NCBI RefSeq assembly: GCF_029227915.1
Contig: NC_079877.1
Span: 24,143,851-24,207,850, forward strand
Origin: Hydractinia symbiolongicarpus
Lineage: Eukaryota > Cnidaria > Hydrozoa > Anthoathecata > Hydractiniidae
Direction of reading: 5' to 3'
Length of the DNA stretch: 64,000 bases
Shown one piece after another: positions 12,551-23,345 of this stretch. A program made the translations under genes and the position numbers. Below the pieces are notes generated by a model that searched no databases, was not told the origin of the DNA, and saw only the letters and a program-made list of their open reading frames with translations. The first letter of the stretch is position 1. The number at the start of each line of letters is the position of its first letter.

Positions 12551-15097
12551 AAACATTGCGTTACACAGTAACACACTTAACAATGTATATATTTCATAAT
12601 GATGCTAAAGCTGCGTACGTACAGAAGGCCACTTTGGCCTATCTCGAACTATAAAAATACTGTCATGGATTTGTGACCCATAAAACGTAAAACAACATAT
12701 GTTTTGACTAACTAGGTAATTTTAACCTTCAAATGCACGCTGTTCTGCAAGCCTGAATTACCTGCATGTACTCCCTTTACAAGTGAATTTTTGAAGATGA
12801 GTATCCTAAAAAAATGTTGCGATTAACGTTGACAAAATCAATTACTGGATACATTAGAGAACCAATAAACCTACTATAATCCAAGTTACTTTAATTACTT
12901 CAACAGGTTGGTGCACGGAAACAGAAACGACGTGTCATGAAAGGAAGTAATAGAGTTAACATTGAAACACGTCAAAGATAATTGGTACTAATTAAATTTC
13001 GAAAACACTGAAATAAGCACCGTAATTGAATGTAATTCACATTTACATTACAACCTCCGCAGTAAAGATATGATTCTCCTTATCTTATTTCCAAACGCCT
13101 CTGTGTTCTTAAACCCTCTTTACTTCCGTCAACCATTTTTTTATCATTTCAAAAGGAACACATTCTCTGTATCTTTCCTCAAAATGTAAAATTTTAGAAC
13201 CATCTAATATTCTTAGATTTAACCTATTTTGATTAAACCGTGTAACAAATTCCCTTTAAATTATGTCCTGCAAAACCAAAGAAGAATACTTTTATACTAA
13301 AAACGACTTTTAAATGGCATACATAACAAAAACAACAACTAATGAAGTTGAACTTTATTTTAACGTTAGTTATAGCTCAAATCGTAATTAATAACAAAAT
13401 GTCAAGAGTTAGCTGTCAAAATATTCACATTCCCTGTCACCAATGAAATTACTTTAATCTTTCCGATAATTCCGGCGTCAACGGTCTTTTTACATATCTT
13501 AAGAGCCTTTACCAAACAAGAATTTTTCCTATGAAAGAGACCTTTTAACATCTTTGAGCAATTACTTAATTAAATTTTGCTAAACTTTGGCCCCGGAAAA
13601 GAACGAAGCATGTTTGGACAGGATACCTGATAATTGAGTCAAATATTACCTGACTTCTCATTTTTGAGCGTAAAAAGAAAATTCAGTGCAAAATTGACAG
13701 TTGTTTTTATTAACATATAATCAATTGGACTCTGACTTCACATTTGTAAGCAAAAATTAAGGTGTGCACAATTTAAATAATCAATCAGAAAAAGGTTACA
13801 GTTATACCTAACCAAAAACTTACTTAGTTACTTACTATCTATATTAGACAAATTATTTATATAAAATATTACAAACACAGCACATATCAGTACAAAATTG
13901 ATAGGAAACAGATTTTTAAAAAATGTTATGACTCTGTTTAAAAAGGAGTCATTGTCATATTCCATTTTGATTACAATAAAAGCAAACTCAATTATATGTT
14001 GTCCAGCTTTGGACTGATTGTAATCATGGCTATAAACACTTGGTTTGTCAACAAGTAAGATTGGAAGTTGAACGTGGGCCAAACGTCATTCTATCTTTTC
14101 TCTGAGATTTTAGTATTTGCATTTTTCTCGTCAACCTCGGAAAACTGCTTAAACGTGCCAGGGTGTCATGTCTCTTACAATTCTATTCTCTATTAAACTT
14201 AATAATAATTCAAACAAAATTATGAATTATTTTGATGAACCCGAATCCGGTTGAAATAGGATAGAACTTTTAGAAGCTTTTACTTCATTTGCTTCAGTCT
14301 GTTAAAAAATATATATTGGTGGTTACATTTGAATATGAAATATTATATGTATGTCTCTCCCCTTAGTCACTCTCAAACCAATCTTTGTGTTAATGACAAT
14401 CATAAAAATCCATAATAAAAATACACGGCGTTTCAGATGTTGTATAGATGTTAAACTAAGGTTGTCTACGTTTACTGTTCCAATTAATCTTTTTCTTTTT
14501 ACAAGAAAGCGTTGTTAGAAATTGTATGGTTTATTTGGATTATACACAAGGCTAGCAAGAGCTGTATCTCCTCTGCGTGTAATTGTCTTATTAGTAATAG
14601 AAATGTTGTTTACTTGGAATAAATTCAGGTAATTTGCATCGAAATACGTTATAAGCCAGACTGATCCAATTAAGGAAGGCTGATCAAATCGTGTAAAAAT
14701 AATTACGCACACTATGCCTCTGGAAACGAGACACTTATTTACATCGCTTTTGTTCTTAAACAATCCGCATCTGCAGTGTTTCAGAAGTTCCACAAAAACT
14801 GTTGGACAGGAGACGAGGAAATTGGGGTTGGTAAATAGTCACGTCGATGCAATCGCATTAAAATACCAACAGTAAATCAATTAGGTAATAAAATCAGGAA
14901 AAAACATATTTTTTTTACACTGAACTCGTGTAAAACTTGTGAATAGCTTTTTTGAGAAACTGCGGTAAATTGTGTTAACTTTATAGTTACTAGTATGTTT
15001 GCGCACACCAAAAATCTAAAATATACTGATTATATTGACATTAAGTGTACATTCTTCTGTTTTACTCGCTGTGGTAAAGACTCTTGCTAAACACCCT

Positions 15098-15166
15098 AGG
15101 CTGTGGACCGAACCACAGGCCTTATGAGTACGTAGCTAACGCCGTAACCATAAGGCCATGCAACAA
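15098..15166 (-). repeat. tRNA-derived SINE-like fragment (arm B)
   Basis: The minus strand shows TGGCCTTATGG (A-box-like), ACTCATAAGG, then GGTTCGGTCC, a near-canonical pol III B box. It is orthologous to 2840-2910 in arm A, so the insertion predates the segmental duplication. No matched acceptor stem is evident, which argues against a working tRNA gene. Confidence 0.45.
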
Positions 15167-17593
15167 AATACATAGTATGTGCGAATAAAATAACTATCAA
15201 ATTTTTACTGCAAGTGTATTTTGAAATACAACGAACATGGACCTTTCTAATGTGGCTACATGACCAATTAGTCACAAAAGGTGTGGAATCAATTAGTCTT
15301 TCTACACCCAGTAAAAGTTAAACCACGTATTCAGTCGGAGATACTGAAAGCATTTCTCATGGAAAACGTTTTGTTGACTCATCAAGTAGAAAACAATGTC
15401 GCTGACGAGTAAATTTAGTACTTCGATAACCGATCAATGAAATTTACTGATCTTATCACATGGACATTGACACAAAATAGACATAAACCTTTGTCAAAAG
15501 ACAGCTTTTAATATTTTTCCTTCTGGCAACTAATTCCTACAAAGCGAATTGCTAAAGTCAAACCCTCTGCTGTATACAGCTTGTAACAACAGGTACAAGG
15601 TTGTCTGAAAAATAGTTTATTACAAAACTTGGCTATCAATCAATTAAAAGAATTTATCATTGATTTTTTTGTGTACTAAAAAACTAGTTATTACTCTACT
15701 TTTTACGCATAAATTACAATAGGCGACAGATATGCTTTAGCCTTCCTTTTACTCAGACTTTCGCCCATGTAGTATTAGCAGATTTTTGTGCTTTTAATTT
15801 CGGTGCCTCAAAATATGGCCCAAATAAGTCACTTCTCAAATTACCAAGTTCTTTGAATAAGAAAAATTACACAAAAGAAAAAATTAATCACCCTGCCGAA
15901 ATGGACGGGAGCGTCAATAAAAATTAATGTATAGGAAAAGAAAAAATGAAGGACAAAATCTTTTCTATAGTTTTAGCAACATAAAACATTCATTATTGTC
16001 ATACTGCTTTCTATTTGCAATGTTAATCAGTATTAATTATCTTTGACGTGTGTCGATGTGAACATTATTACTTCTTCTTTCACACTGACACATTCCTGTT
16101 TCTCTGTCACCAATTGACTCCAACTTTAGGCATTGGTAAATGAAGTATAATCAATATTTGATGTCACGAATGTAGGACTTTTTTTTCCTATTTTATCTGC
16201 TTGCGCAACTTTATGAGTTTCTTTTACGTCACGTTTATCATTCCTTTTCACCTAGCGATCAATATAAGGAAATGGACTGTTACTTCGCGCATACCCCTAA
16301 ATGAAATTATATCAGTAATTTTTGCGAAAGATATTGTTTTCTTAGTAAAATAAAATTAAAGTAATTTTAATTTTCAGCATTCGGGATTCTTTGCCACTAT
16401 TTGACAAAAATAGTTAGTTTTCACCAAAAAGGTGCAAATACATGACATGATGATCACCGCATATTTTTTGCCCTACTGTCTTACAACAGGAAATAGAATT
16501 GTGTATCCACGTTCATAGAGTTTATAAACCATTGTAAACCGCAGGGTAAATTATATATACCTTCCGAAAACGTAAAATAAACAAAAAAGGAGGAAAAGAA
16601 AAGAAGTAAATAAAATGAAAACTCAAAACAAGACTTAGAAATTCTTCTTTTTTTCTTTCTTCTGTAAATCCTGGATTGGCTAATTTTCATAGGATGTTGG
16701 ACATATTCAACATTTATTTTATGGTGTACGTCACAATATTACGGCAGATCTGTTTACAATTTTACGATGTTTACAGTATGTCTGTACAAAAAGTCATATC
16801 GTATATGTTACCCTGAAATATGTTAAACGCAGAAAAATAGTAGTTAATCACTTTGAATATATTTGAAAACTTTATGAAACCAGGACATAGATTTTAGAAA
16901 AAACATCCATAATCCTGTGTTAATATTTTAATTTAGTATTGCAACGTGTAATCTTTGTAAACTATCTGTAGTTACACTACGAAAATTTTTTTAAGATGCA
17001 CAAGCATTATATTTTTTATAAAAAAAGCCTAAAACAAAAGCTTAATGGGCCATAAGTTAATAAAAAAACATTGTCATCTTTGTTCTGCGGTTTTATTTAC
17101 GTCAGAAACTACTAATCTGATTCCACCTACGCAGATAGAATAGTAAAATGGTATGCCAACTGAAAATTCGTTTTAGAATCAACGTAATGAATTATGTAAA
17201 TTTTATAAAAATGAAAAAAAACAACTGATATTCTTGATCTCTCCTTATTACTTATCATTTCTTTTTATATATTTATTGTTTATTTCCAAATAAGTCAGCT
17301 GATTCCAAGATCTCTTGTTACCAAATCAAAATCGTCGGAAAGACATTCTAATTATTTTTTCATGTTCTTCTTTGTCATGCAAATTCCTTTTTTTATTACC
17401 ATGGTTCCATTCATCCGCACTTCTCCACAAAATCTTTGATTTATAATGTCAAAATAGCAAAAAGGTTACATTGTTTGAATATGTGGGAAGGAGGAAAAGT
17501 GTTAGAAACTAGGAACCTAATGCGTTATACAAGGAACAACACCGTGAATCACGAATCACGTAAATCACTTAAAATTGATCAATTTTCCTTTGA

Positions 17594-17713
17594 TGACGTC
17601 ATTCGCAAAAATCTATAAAACCTGGCTAACTTCAGAAGTCAAAATTAAATCCAGGACTTACCTTGTAGAAGAAATAATACGTTGTATCAACTTCTATTAC
17701 ACGCTATGTAAGT
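17594..17713 (+). promoter_or_regulatory. Promoter and 5' UTR donor of oxygenase copy 3
   Basis: TGACGTCA (17594-17601), 12 bp, then TATAAAAC (17614-17621). A GTAAGT donor at 17708-17713 can pair with the acceptor TTTCTTTTAG ending at 17855, five bases before the ATG. This predicts a short non-coding first exon starting near 17645. The layout is shared with copy 2, which lies in otherwise dissimilar upstream sequence. Roles are inferred. Confidence 0.6.
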
Positions 17714-17859
17714 TTTTGCTGTGGATATATGCAAACAAACATTCTATATGCCTTTTAGAGTTAATAGGGCTATAAGGATACATACAAATGGTACATACAA
17801 ATGAAATTGTCTCTAATTAGGTTTAATATACTTATATATTTATGATTTCTTTTAGAATA

Positions 17860-19015
17860 ATGGTGAGAAACGATATCTTTCCCATCCTAGATGTTTCATG
17901 TCTGTCAGATAATTACACAGCAGCCACTGATTGGGAAGGTGCAAAACTTCAGCATGATGTACAGGTAAACAATCTTGTTGAAGAATTATCAAATGGTTTT
18001 AGTGACTGGGGATTTCTTTACGTGAAAGGACATGGTATACCACAAAATCTCATAGATGACGCATTTAAAATGTCAGAAAAGTTTTTTAAACAGGAGAAGG
18101 AGACGAAGATGAATTATAAAAGAGGACCTGGAATAAGTGAAGGATATGTTCCAATAAAAGGTGAAGTGTTTGATGAAATGAAACCTGAAGATATAAAGGA
18201 AGCTTTTGACTTTTTGCCTAATTCTGATGTGAGTAAAAAGTTGTCACAGGAAATGCCAGAAGTTGTGACTGAATTGAGTAAGTTATTTGAACATTGTTCA
18301 ACATTGCTATACAAATTACTGAGGTTGCTTGCAGTTGCTCTTGGTATAGACACAGAGACTTTTGTGAATCTACATACAAATATTGGTAATCGCAGTTTAA
18401 ATGGAACGTCACTGCGCACGTTGTTTTATCCACATATCAATCGACCAACAGGGGAGAATCAAAGACGTTGCGGTGAGCATACAGACTATGGTACAATAAC
18501 TTTGCTTTTTCAAGATAATATCGGTGGCTTAGAGGTATGTTAACGCTTTTCTTGCCATATAAATCGTAAGAAAATTCAATTTTTTGCACAAAGAAATAAT
18601 GCGTAATTTAACTAAATAATTGTATTGGTTTAACCTGAGTCATTGCCTTTCGTTTTTTCTGCAAGCTCAAAGAATCTTTTGTTAATTCAAAGTTATCAAT
18701 GTAATATTTTAGGTTTTGTCTCCATCTGGAGAATTTGTAAAGGCTGTTCCGATTCCTGGTGCCATCGTTATTAATGCAGCTGATCTCTTGCATACATGGA
18801 GCAATGGAAAATTCCGCGCCACGATTCATAGAGTACAAATTCCAACTGATTCGATGCGATTGTCAATGCCACGTCAATCAATTGCGTTCTTTGCCCATCC
18901 AAATTATGATGTCACTATTAATTATCAGGACGAGAATGGAAAATCGAAAACGAGAAATGCGTATGAACATTTGAAAACAAGATTCGATTCCACCATTTTT
19001 ACGAACAATGTTTAA
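17860..19015 (+). CDS. Isopenicillin N synthase-like 2OG-Fe(II) oxygenase, copy 3
   Basis: Exon 1 is 17860-18534 (225 codons) and exon 2 is 18713-19015 (100 codons plus TAA); the intron has GTATGT...TTTTAG borders and phase 0. The 325-residue product has a DIOX_N-type N-terminus and a 2OG-FeII_Oxy core with His207-x-Asp209, His264 and Arg279-x-Ser281, so all metal and co-substrate residues are present. It differs from copy 2 at scattered sites, for example Arg instead of Cys at position 260 near the distal iron ligand, and HINRPTGEN instead of QINGSTEVN before the HTD motif, which could alter substrate choice. The ATG encoding MVRND is chosen because it directly follows a splice-acceptor-like sequence; the frame extends six codons upstream to 17842, but those codons overlap the acceptor. 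The reaction type is well supported and the substrate is unknown. Confidence 0.95.
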
Positions 19016-19189
19016 AATTACTTATATGTAAATATTTAAATACTTTCTGCTTTTATTAACACGAAATTGGTGATTGGCTAACAATAGAGACATGAATACG
19101 GCAGAAAGATGTTTAATGTACAATCCATTAATATGAAGGTGTATCCACATTATTAATTATTATAACGAATATTTGTACAGGATAATTAA

Positions 19190-20700
19190 TTCGAAAATGC
19201 AATATACATAGTGAAATATATACAAACAAATTTGTTCTCCCATTGAGTCATGTTAAAAAAAAAATCTAAAAAGTTTGATATGGAAAATTGATAACTGTTG
19301 AAAGCATTATTATTAACTTTCTTTTTCTTTTCATCCATGCGAGTACAGGTGAAGTTAGATTTTGTTTTAACAATGCTTTGGACTATGGCGGTTGTAAAGG
19401 AGAAATAACTTCCAACAATAACAACCAAAATCAGGGCAGTACTATGCTAAGAACAGTGTTTGTTCCAACCCCAGTCCTTTAAAGCTCGTGTCAATTACTT
19501 TGAACACAAAATTTACTTGCTTTCCTTTGATAATAGTCGTATTCCGTCTGTCTTGTTTTTTTGTTACGGAAGCACGAAATGCGATATATAAAGAACGGGC
19601 GACCCCGTGGATTTTTCCATGGGTTAACGACTAGTCCATAATAATATAACCATACACGTGTGTCTGTCACGCAAAATAATAACCGCAGTGGTGAGACACA
19701 CGAAATGCGGGAAATAAAGGACGGGCGAACATGTGGATTTATCCACGGGCCATCAACTATTATTACCAATTGTTCATCACCAAAAATCAATAAAAAAAAG
19801 TTTAAAGATTTTGTTAGAATTTGTTTAAATTTCTTTTGTGTTTTTTTATTTTCAACTAAATCACATGTTGTTTTATTTCTTGTTCAATATTATATTCAAT
19901 AAACTAGCCATTTCGGCAGGAATTCTACGGCGTATTGTAAAAATAATAGGTTTTTGTACCTTTTGTGCTGTTCAACAGGGTAGTTCTGTTATCAACACTA
20001 AAAAACTAACGATTTACGTACCGCTACACTAGACTGGCACCCTGCCGTGCTTCACTAGTCTCAATGGTAAAAACAGCGACAAAAAAGAAGCCCATTTTAA
20101 AGTTCTACCGGCTAAAGCCGTAGAATAATTAAAATGTATCTCTATGTCAATCATTTGCATACTCCTTTTAAGCTTCGTAACTTATCCGTAAGGAGCTTAA
20201 TTAACTTAATAACAGAAAAGTATGAGGAAAATGACTTGGAGCTTAATTAACATAGGAATGTGATGTCACCAATACTATCCTATTACATACAATCCTATTA
20301 GGTAACTTCGCGTTAATCGTGTATTAGAAAACAGGATTTTGTTTATTTTTTTATAAAACGAGCCATTTCAAACTTTTTTAAACAAGAGGGTAAAGGTGCA
20401 AAGTGCAATGCTAACGTATGCAAAATTAGGTTTCAAATAAGTAGTGACGTTTGACCCTTTATTTTTTATTAAGCAATATCAAAAAGGAAAGAGTGGAAAC
20501 ATTAGAGTTTTGGCATAAACATTTGTACAGGACACCAGGTAATTAGGCCGTTTAACTTGGTCACATACGTTCAATGTCAATAAAAAGGACTGTTACATCA
20601 ACTTTCTGAATAAAGCCTTTTAACACAGAATATGTGAAAAATTATTGAACAGATTTCCTGGCATCTGCTATATACTAAACATTGTTTTTTTGTTACTGAT
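19190..20700. other. Arm B-specific insertion with two hairpin-repeat units
   Basis: This block interrupts the alignment with arm A, which runs directly from the counterpart of 19190 (about 5235) to that of 20705 (about 5265). It contains two related units, about 19575-19635 and 19703-19762, each with an ACGGGCGA string followed by a GTGGATTT...TCCA(T/C)GGG hairpin. Open frames (19186-20032) run through these repeats and are not gene-like. An inverted copy of the short TTTGGCATAAACATTTGTACAG-like motif family lies near 20510-20540. Confidence 0.6.
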
Positions 20701-21377
20701 ATGTGTCACGTGTATAATATTTATACGTGCAATCAAATATTTAATATGGTAGCCTGGTTTGATGTTAATACCGTAATCTTCTTTTCTGTCGCCTGTTTTG
20801 TACATTTAAGATCTTTTTAATCTATGTCGTAAACGCTAGTAGAAAGCCTCTTAGAATGTGAAGTCAGGTAGCGTTTCCCCAAGTTATCCTGTCCTAACCT
20901 TCTTCCTGAAATTTTGGATCCTAAGATTGGTTTTAGCAAGATAAACAAAAAAAATTACACAGAGATGTTAAAATGTCAGCACCACGAGTAATATGCTTGT
21001 TTAGAAAAGGTTGCGGTGAAAGAGCATTGCCGTCAGAATAATTGAAAAGGTTACAGGTTTCCTTAGTAACACTGGTGCCATGATTATTTGATAAAGAATT
21101 TTTGATGACTTCGTTGTTGTTTACGATTTGAACTATAAGAAGATCAATTTATAAACAAAATATAGATCTTTGTCAAACAATGCAATAAATTTGTCTTGCT
21201 GCTATTTCCCCTAATTTCAAATTTTTCAAGAATTAAATATGCAAAAAATAGTGAACAGGTCTACAATAAATGATTATATGTTAGACATCAAACACAATTA
21301 TGAACGAAATTTCTTAGAAATGTGGTACAAACAAGTGCGAATCTTGGCTGACAAAATCATTTTTATTGGCGATTAGT

Positions 21378-22107
21378 TTAACCCTATTCGGTCCTGGGTT
21401 TTTTCGAACATACTATGACTGGGGGGAGGGGGTGGGATTTCGCACCCCTCGATAACTTTTCATAGGATTGTTCAAATTGAATCAAGCATGGCACACTTAT
21501 AGTACGTTAAAAAAGGAACACAATGGCGGCAATAAATTTTCACTTGCGCCAGCACATTTTCTGTGACATCATCGGAAGTTTGAAATTTGTAAAAAATGCC
21601 ACTATCTGCTTAAAATTTAATTACTTTAGTTTTAGAGCGAATTTTTTAACTTCTGTTTGAAGTTTCTGAAAACTAAATAGTTATTTAACATATCTTCTGG
21701 TTTTTACATAGATCGCATAAAAAATTGCTAAAAATTGCCCGAAAATTCGGTTTTCTCCGATTTTCGGGTAAAACCCGAAAAAATCAAATTAGGCACGTTT
21801 CCAAATTATGCAAAACGATTCTTCTTGATAATACAAAGTTGTGTCAGGAGTTATGATATTTTTCCCATTCTAAGGATTTCATAGAGCTTTTTAGGGGTAG
21901 TTTCGAGTAATGACTAATGTCAAAGCATCTGAAAGATATGGGACCTAAATATTTAGCATGCAGGTGTCTAATAGATAAATATTTAAACTCAGTATGTATC
22001 ATAGCCATATAACGAAACAATAAGGAGTTATTAAAAAAACACCGTCGGGGGGGGGGAGGGGAGGGGGTGAAATCGCCCCCCCCTTCCTCCGGACCGAATA
22101 GGGTTAA
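21378..22107. mobile_element. 722-bp TTAA-flanked non-autonomous DNA transposon (piggyBac-like)
   Basis: The element 21382-22103 begins CCCTATTCGGTCC and ends with the exact reverse complement GGACCGAATAGGG. It is bounded by TTAA at 21378-21381 and 22104-22107. TTAA target duplication with termini starting CCC is the hallmark of piggyBac-type transposons. The homologous site in arm A (about 5869-5886) has the same flanks with neither the element nor the second TTAA, effectively an empty site. Inside are G-rich near-palindromes close to each end (about 21420-21455 and 22045-22085). No transposase is present; the 97-codon frame at 21844-22137 runs through the end of the element and is not a gene. 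Confidence 0.85.
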
Positions 22108-22773
22108 CTTTACGACGTCGGGGATGGAAAAATTCAAAATAAAAGTTGTGGTTCTAGCGAAAAAGATCCCGTCGTATGGTTTTGCCAGACTTGCTTTTCA
22201 GGGGTTTTGTTACATACTTTAATCTAGGAATTTGAATTAAATCTTTCTTTTAGAAGAAATACTTCACATAATCTAATCAAGATCCAAAAAAGTAGAATCA
22301 ATTTAACAGTATTGTTTCTCTTTTAAAATGGAACAAATGGTGGTTAGACAATCTTTGCACGGATTGCGCTATAAAAAATAAAGAATTATGCAAATAAGAA
22401 AACAATCAGATTCTTCCTGCTTAAATGAAAATCATTTTCAAATTTAATTAGTATTCAATTATCTTTGACGTGTTTCGATATTTTTATTACTTGCTTTCAT
22501 GACACAACGTTCCTGTTTCCATGCTCAGGTGACTTATGGTGCAACCCCGTAAAGTTCGTGTAAAAAGTTATTACCTCGTCATGGCAGCTTTAGGTGTTGA
22601 TGTGTTTAGGTTTATTGTGCGAACGAGGTTGAAAACAAAAATTGTATTTGGTTTGTGTCAAATCGAGTCCCGTGATGAAGTGACACATTACAATTATTTA
22701 AAGTGGGTTATTTTTGTGACATGCCGTAAATAAAGAACACCAGCGGTCTTCCTTTTTTGGCAAAACACACATA

Positions 22774-22985
22774 CAGTGAAACCTCCTTATAACAGACATC
22801 CTTTATATGCGACACTTCTCTACAACGGACACTTTCTTGGAAATGGATGAAACGACTGTCAAACTCTCATAACAACCCCTCCATGTTGCGGACACTTTAT
22901 AGCAGACACTTCTATATAACAGACATCATTTCAAGGTCTCGATTGACGTACCCTCTAAAACTGACCTCTAAACACCGGGCAGGCT
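22774..22985 (+). mobile_element. Pogo/Tigger-like transposon end (truncated)
   Basis: TA followed by CAGTGAAACCTCC opens a series of degenerate units built on ATAACAGACATC, TACAACGGACAC and TATAGCAGACAC. CAGTGAAACC next to a TA dinucleotide is typical of pogo/Tigger termini in the Tc1/mariner group. I see no matching right terminus and no transposase. It sits in an arm B-specific insert absent from arm A. Related but divergent sequence occurs at 28718-28860. Confidence 0.5.
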
Positions 22986-23345
22986 TAAGAATGGGTCATA
23001 CAAAACAAATTTTGTAAAGAATTTGTTTTTTCTACTTAAGACAATGTTTTGTATTATTATTTAATTCTGCAATCTTTTGTATGTTATCTTTCAGTTTATT
23101 GTTTTTTTAGGGCTATAAAAACGAAATTTTCAGGGATTTCCAGGCCATATCCACCTCCGCAGTTAACGCGTTTCCTAGTTACTATAACTTCCATAGAGCA
23201 ATAAGGAAGGATAAAAACACAAGCACGACTTTAGATATATTTTTGACACATAACCAACCACCAATTCTTTAGTACAATGAGAAAACCAAACACATCTTTG
23301 TCTGCACAGTTACCATATTGTTATATAAGACTAGCTGATAATCCC

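Larger units (their letters stand above)
12552..23345 (+). repeat. Segmental duplication, arm B (contains oxygenase copy 3)
   Basis: This is the direct-orientation counterpart of arm A (about 52-6840), longer because of insertions. The main inserts are about 14480-14915, about 15555-17035, about 19190-20700 (which holds two hairpin-repeat units), the 722-bp TTAA element 21382-22103, and about 22774-23265 with a pogo-like end. The 15555-17035 insert contains a stretch near 16025-16100 resembling 22440-22520 and 6265-6345, so it may be the remains of a third unit. Apart from copy 3 I see no gene; the open frames at 13828-14082, 14515-14793 and 16481-16690 are unsupported. Confidence 0.85.

Noticed and set aside
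17842-17859. Upstream ATG adding six residues to oxygenase copy 3
   Set aside because: The bases form a splice-acceptor-like sequence (TTTCTTTTAG), so they are likely intronic.
21844-22137. 97-codon minus-strand frame inside the TTAA element
   Set aside because: It crosses the element boundary and is made of G/C-rich palindromic sequence; no transposase motif is present.
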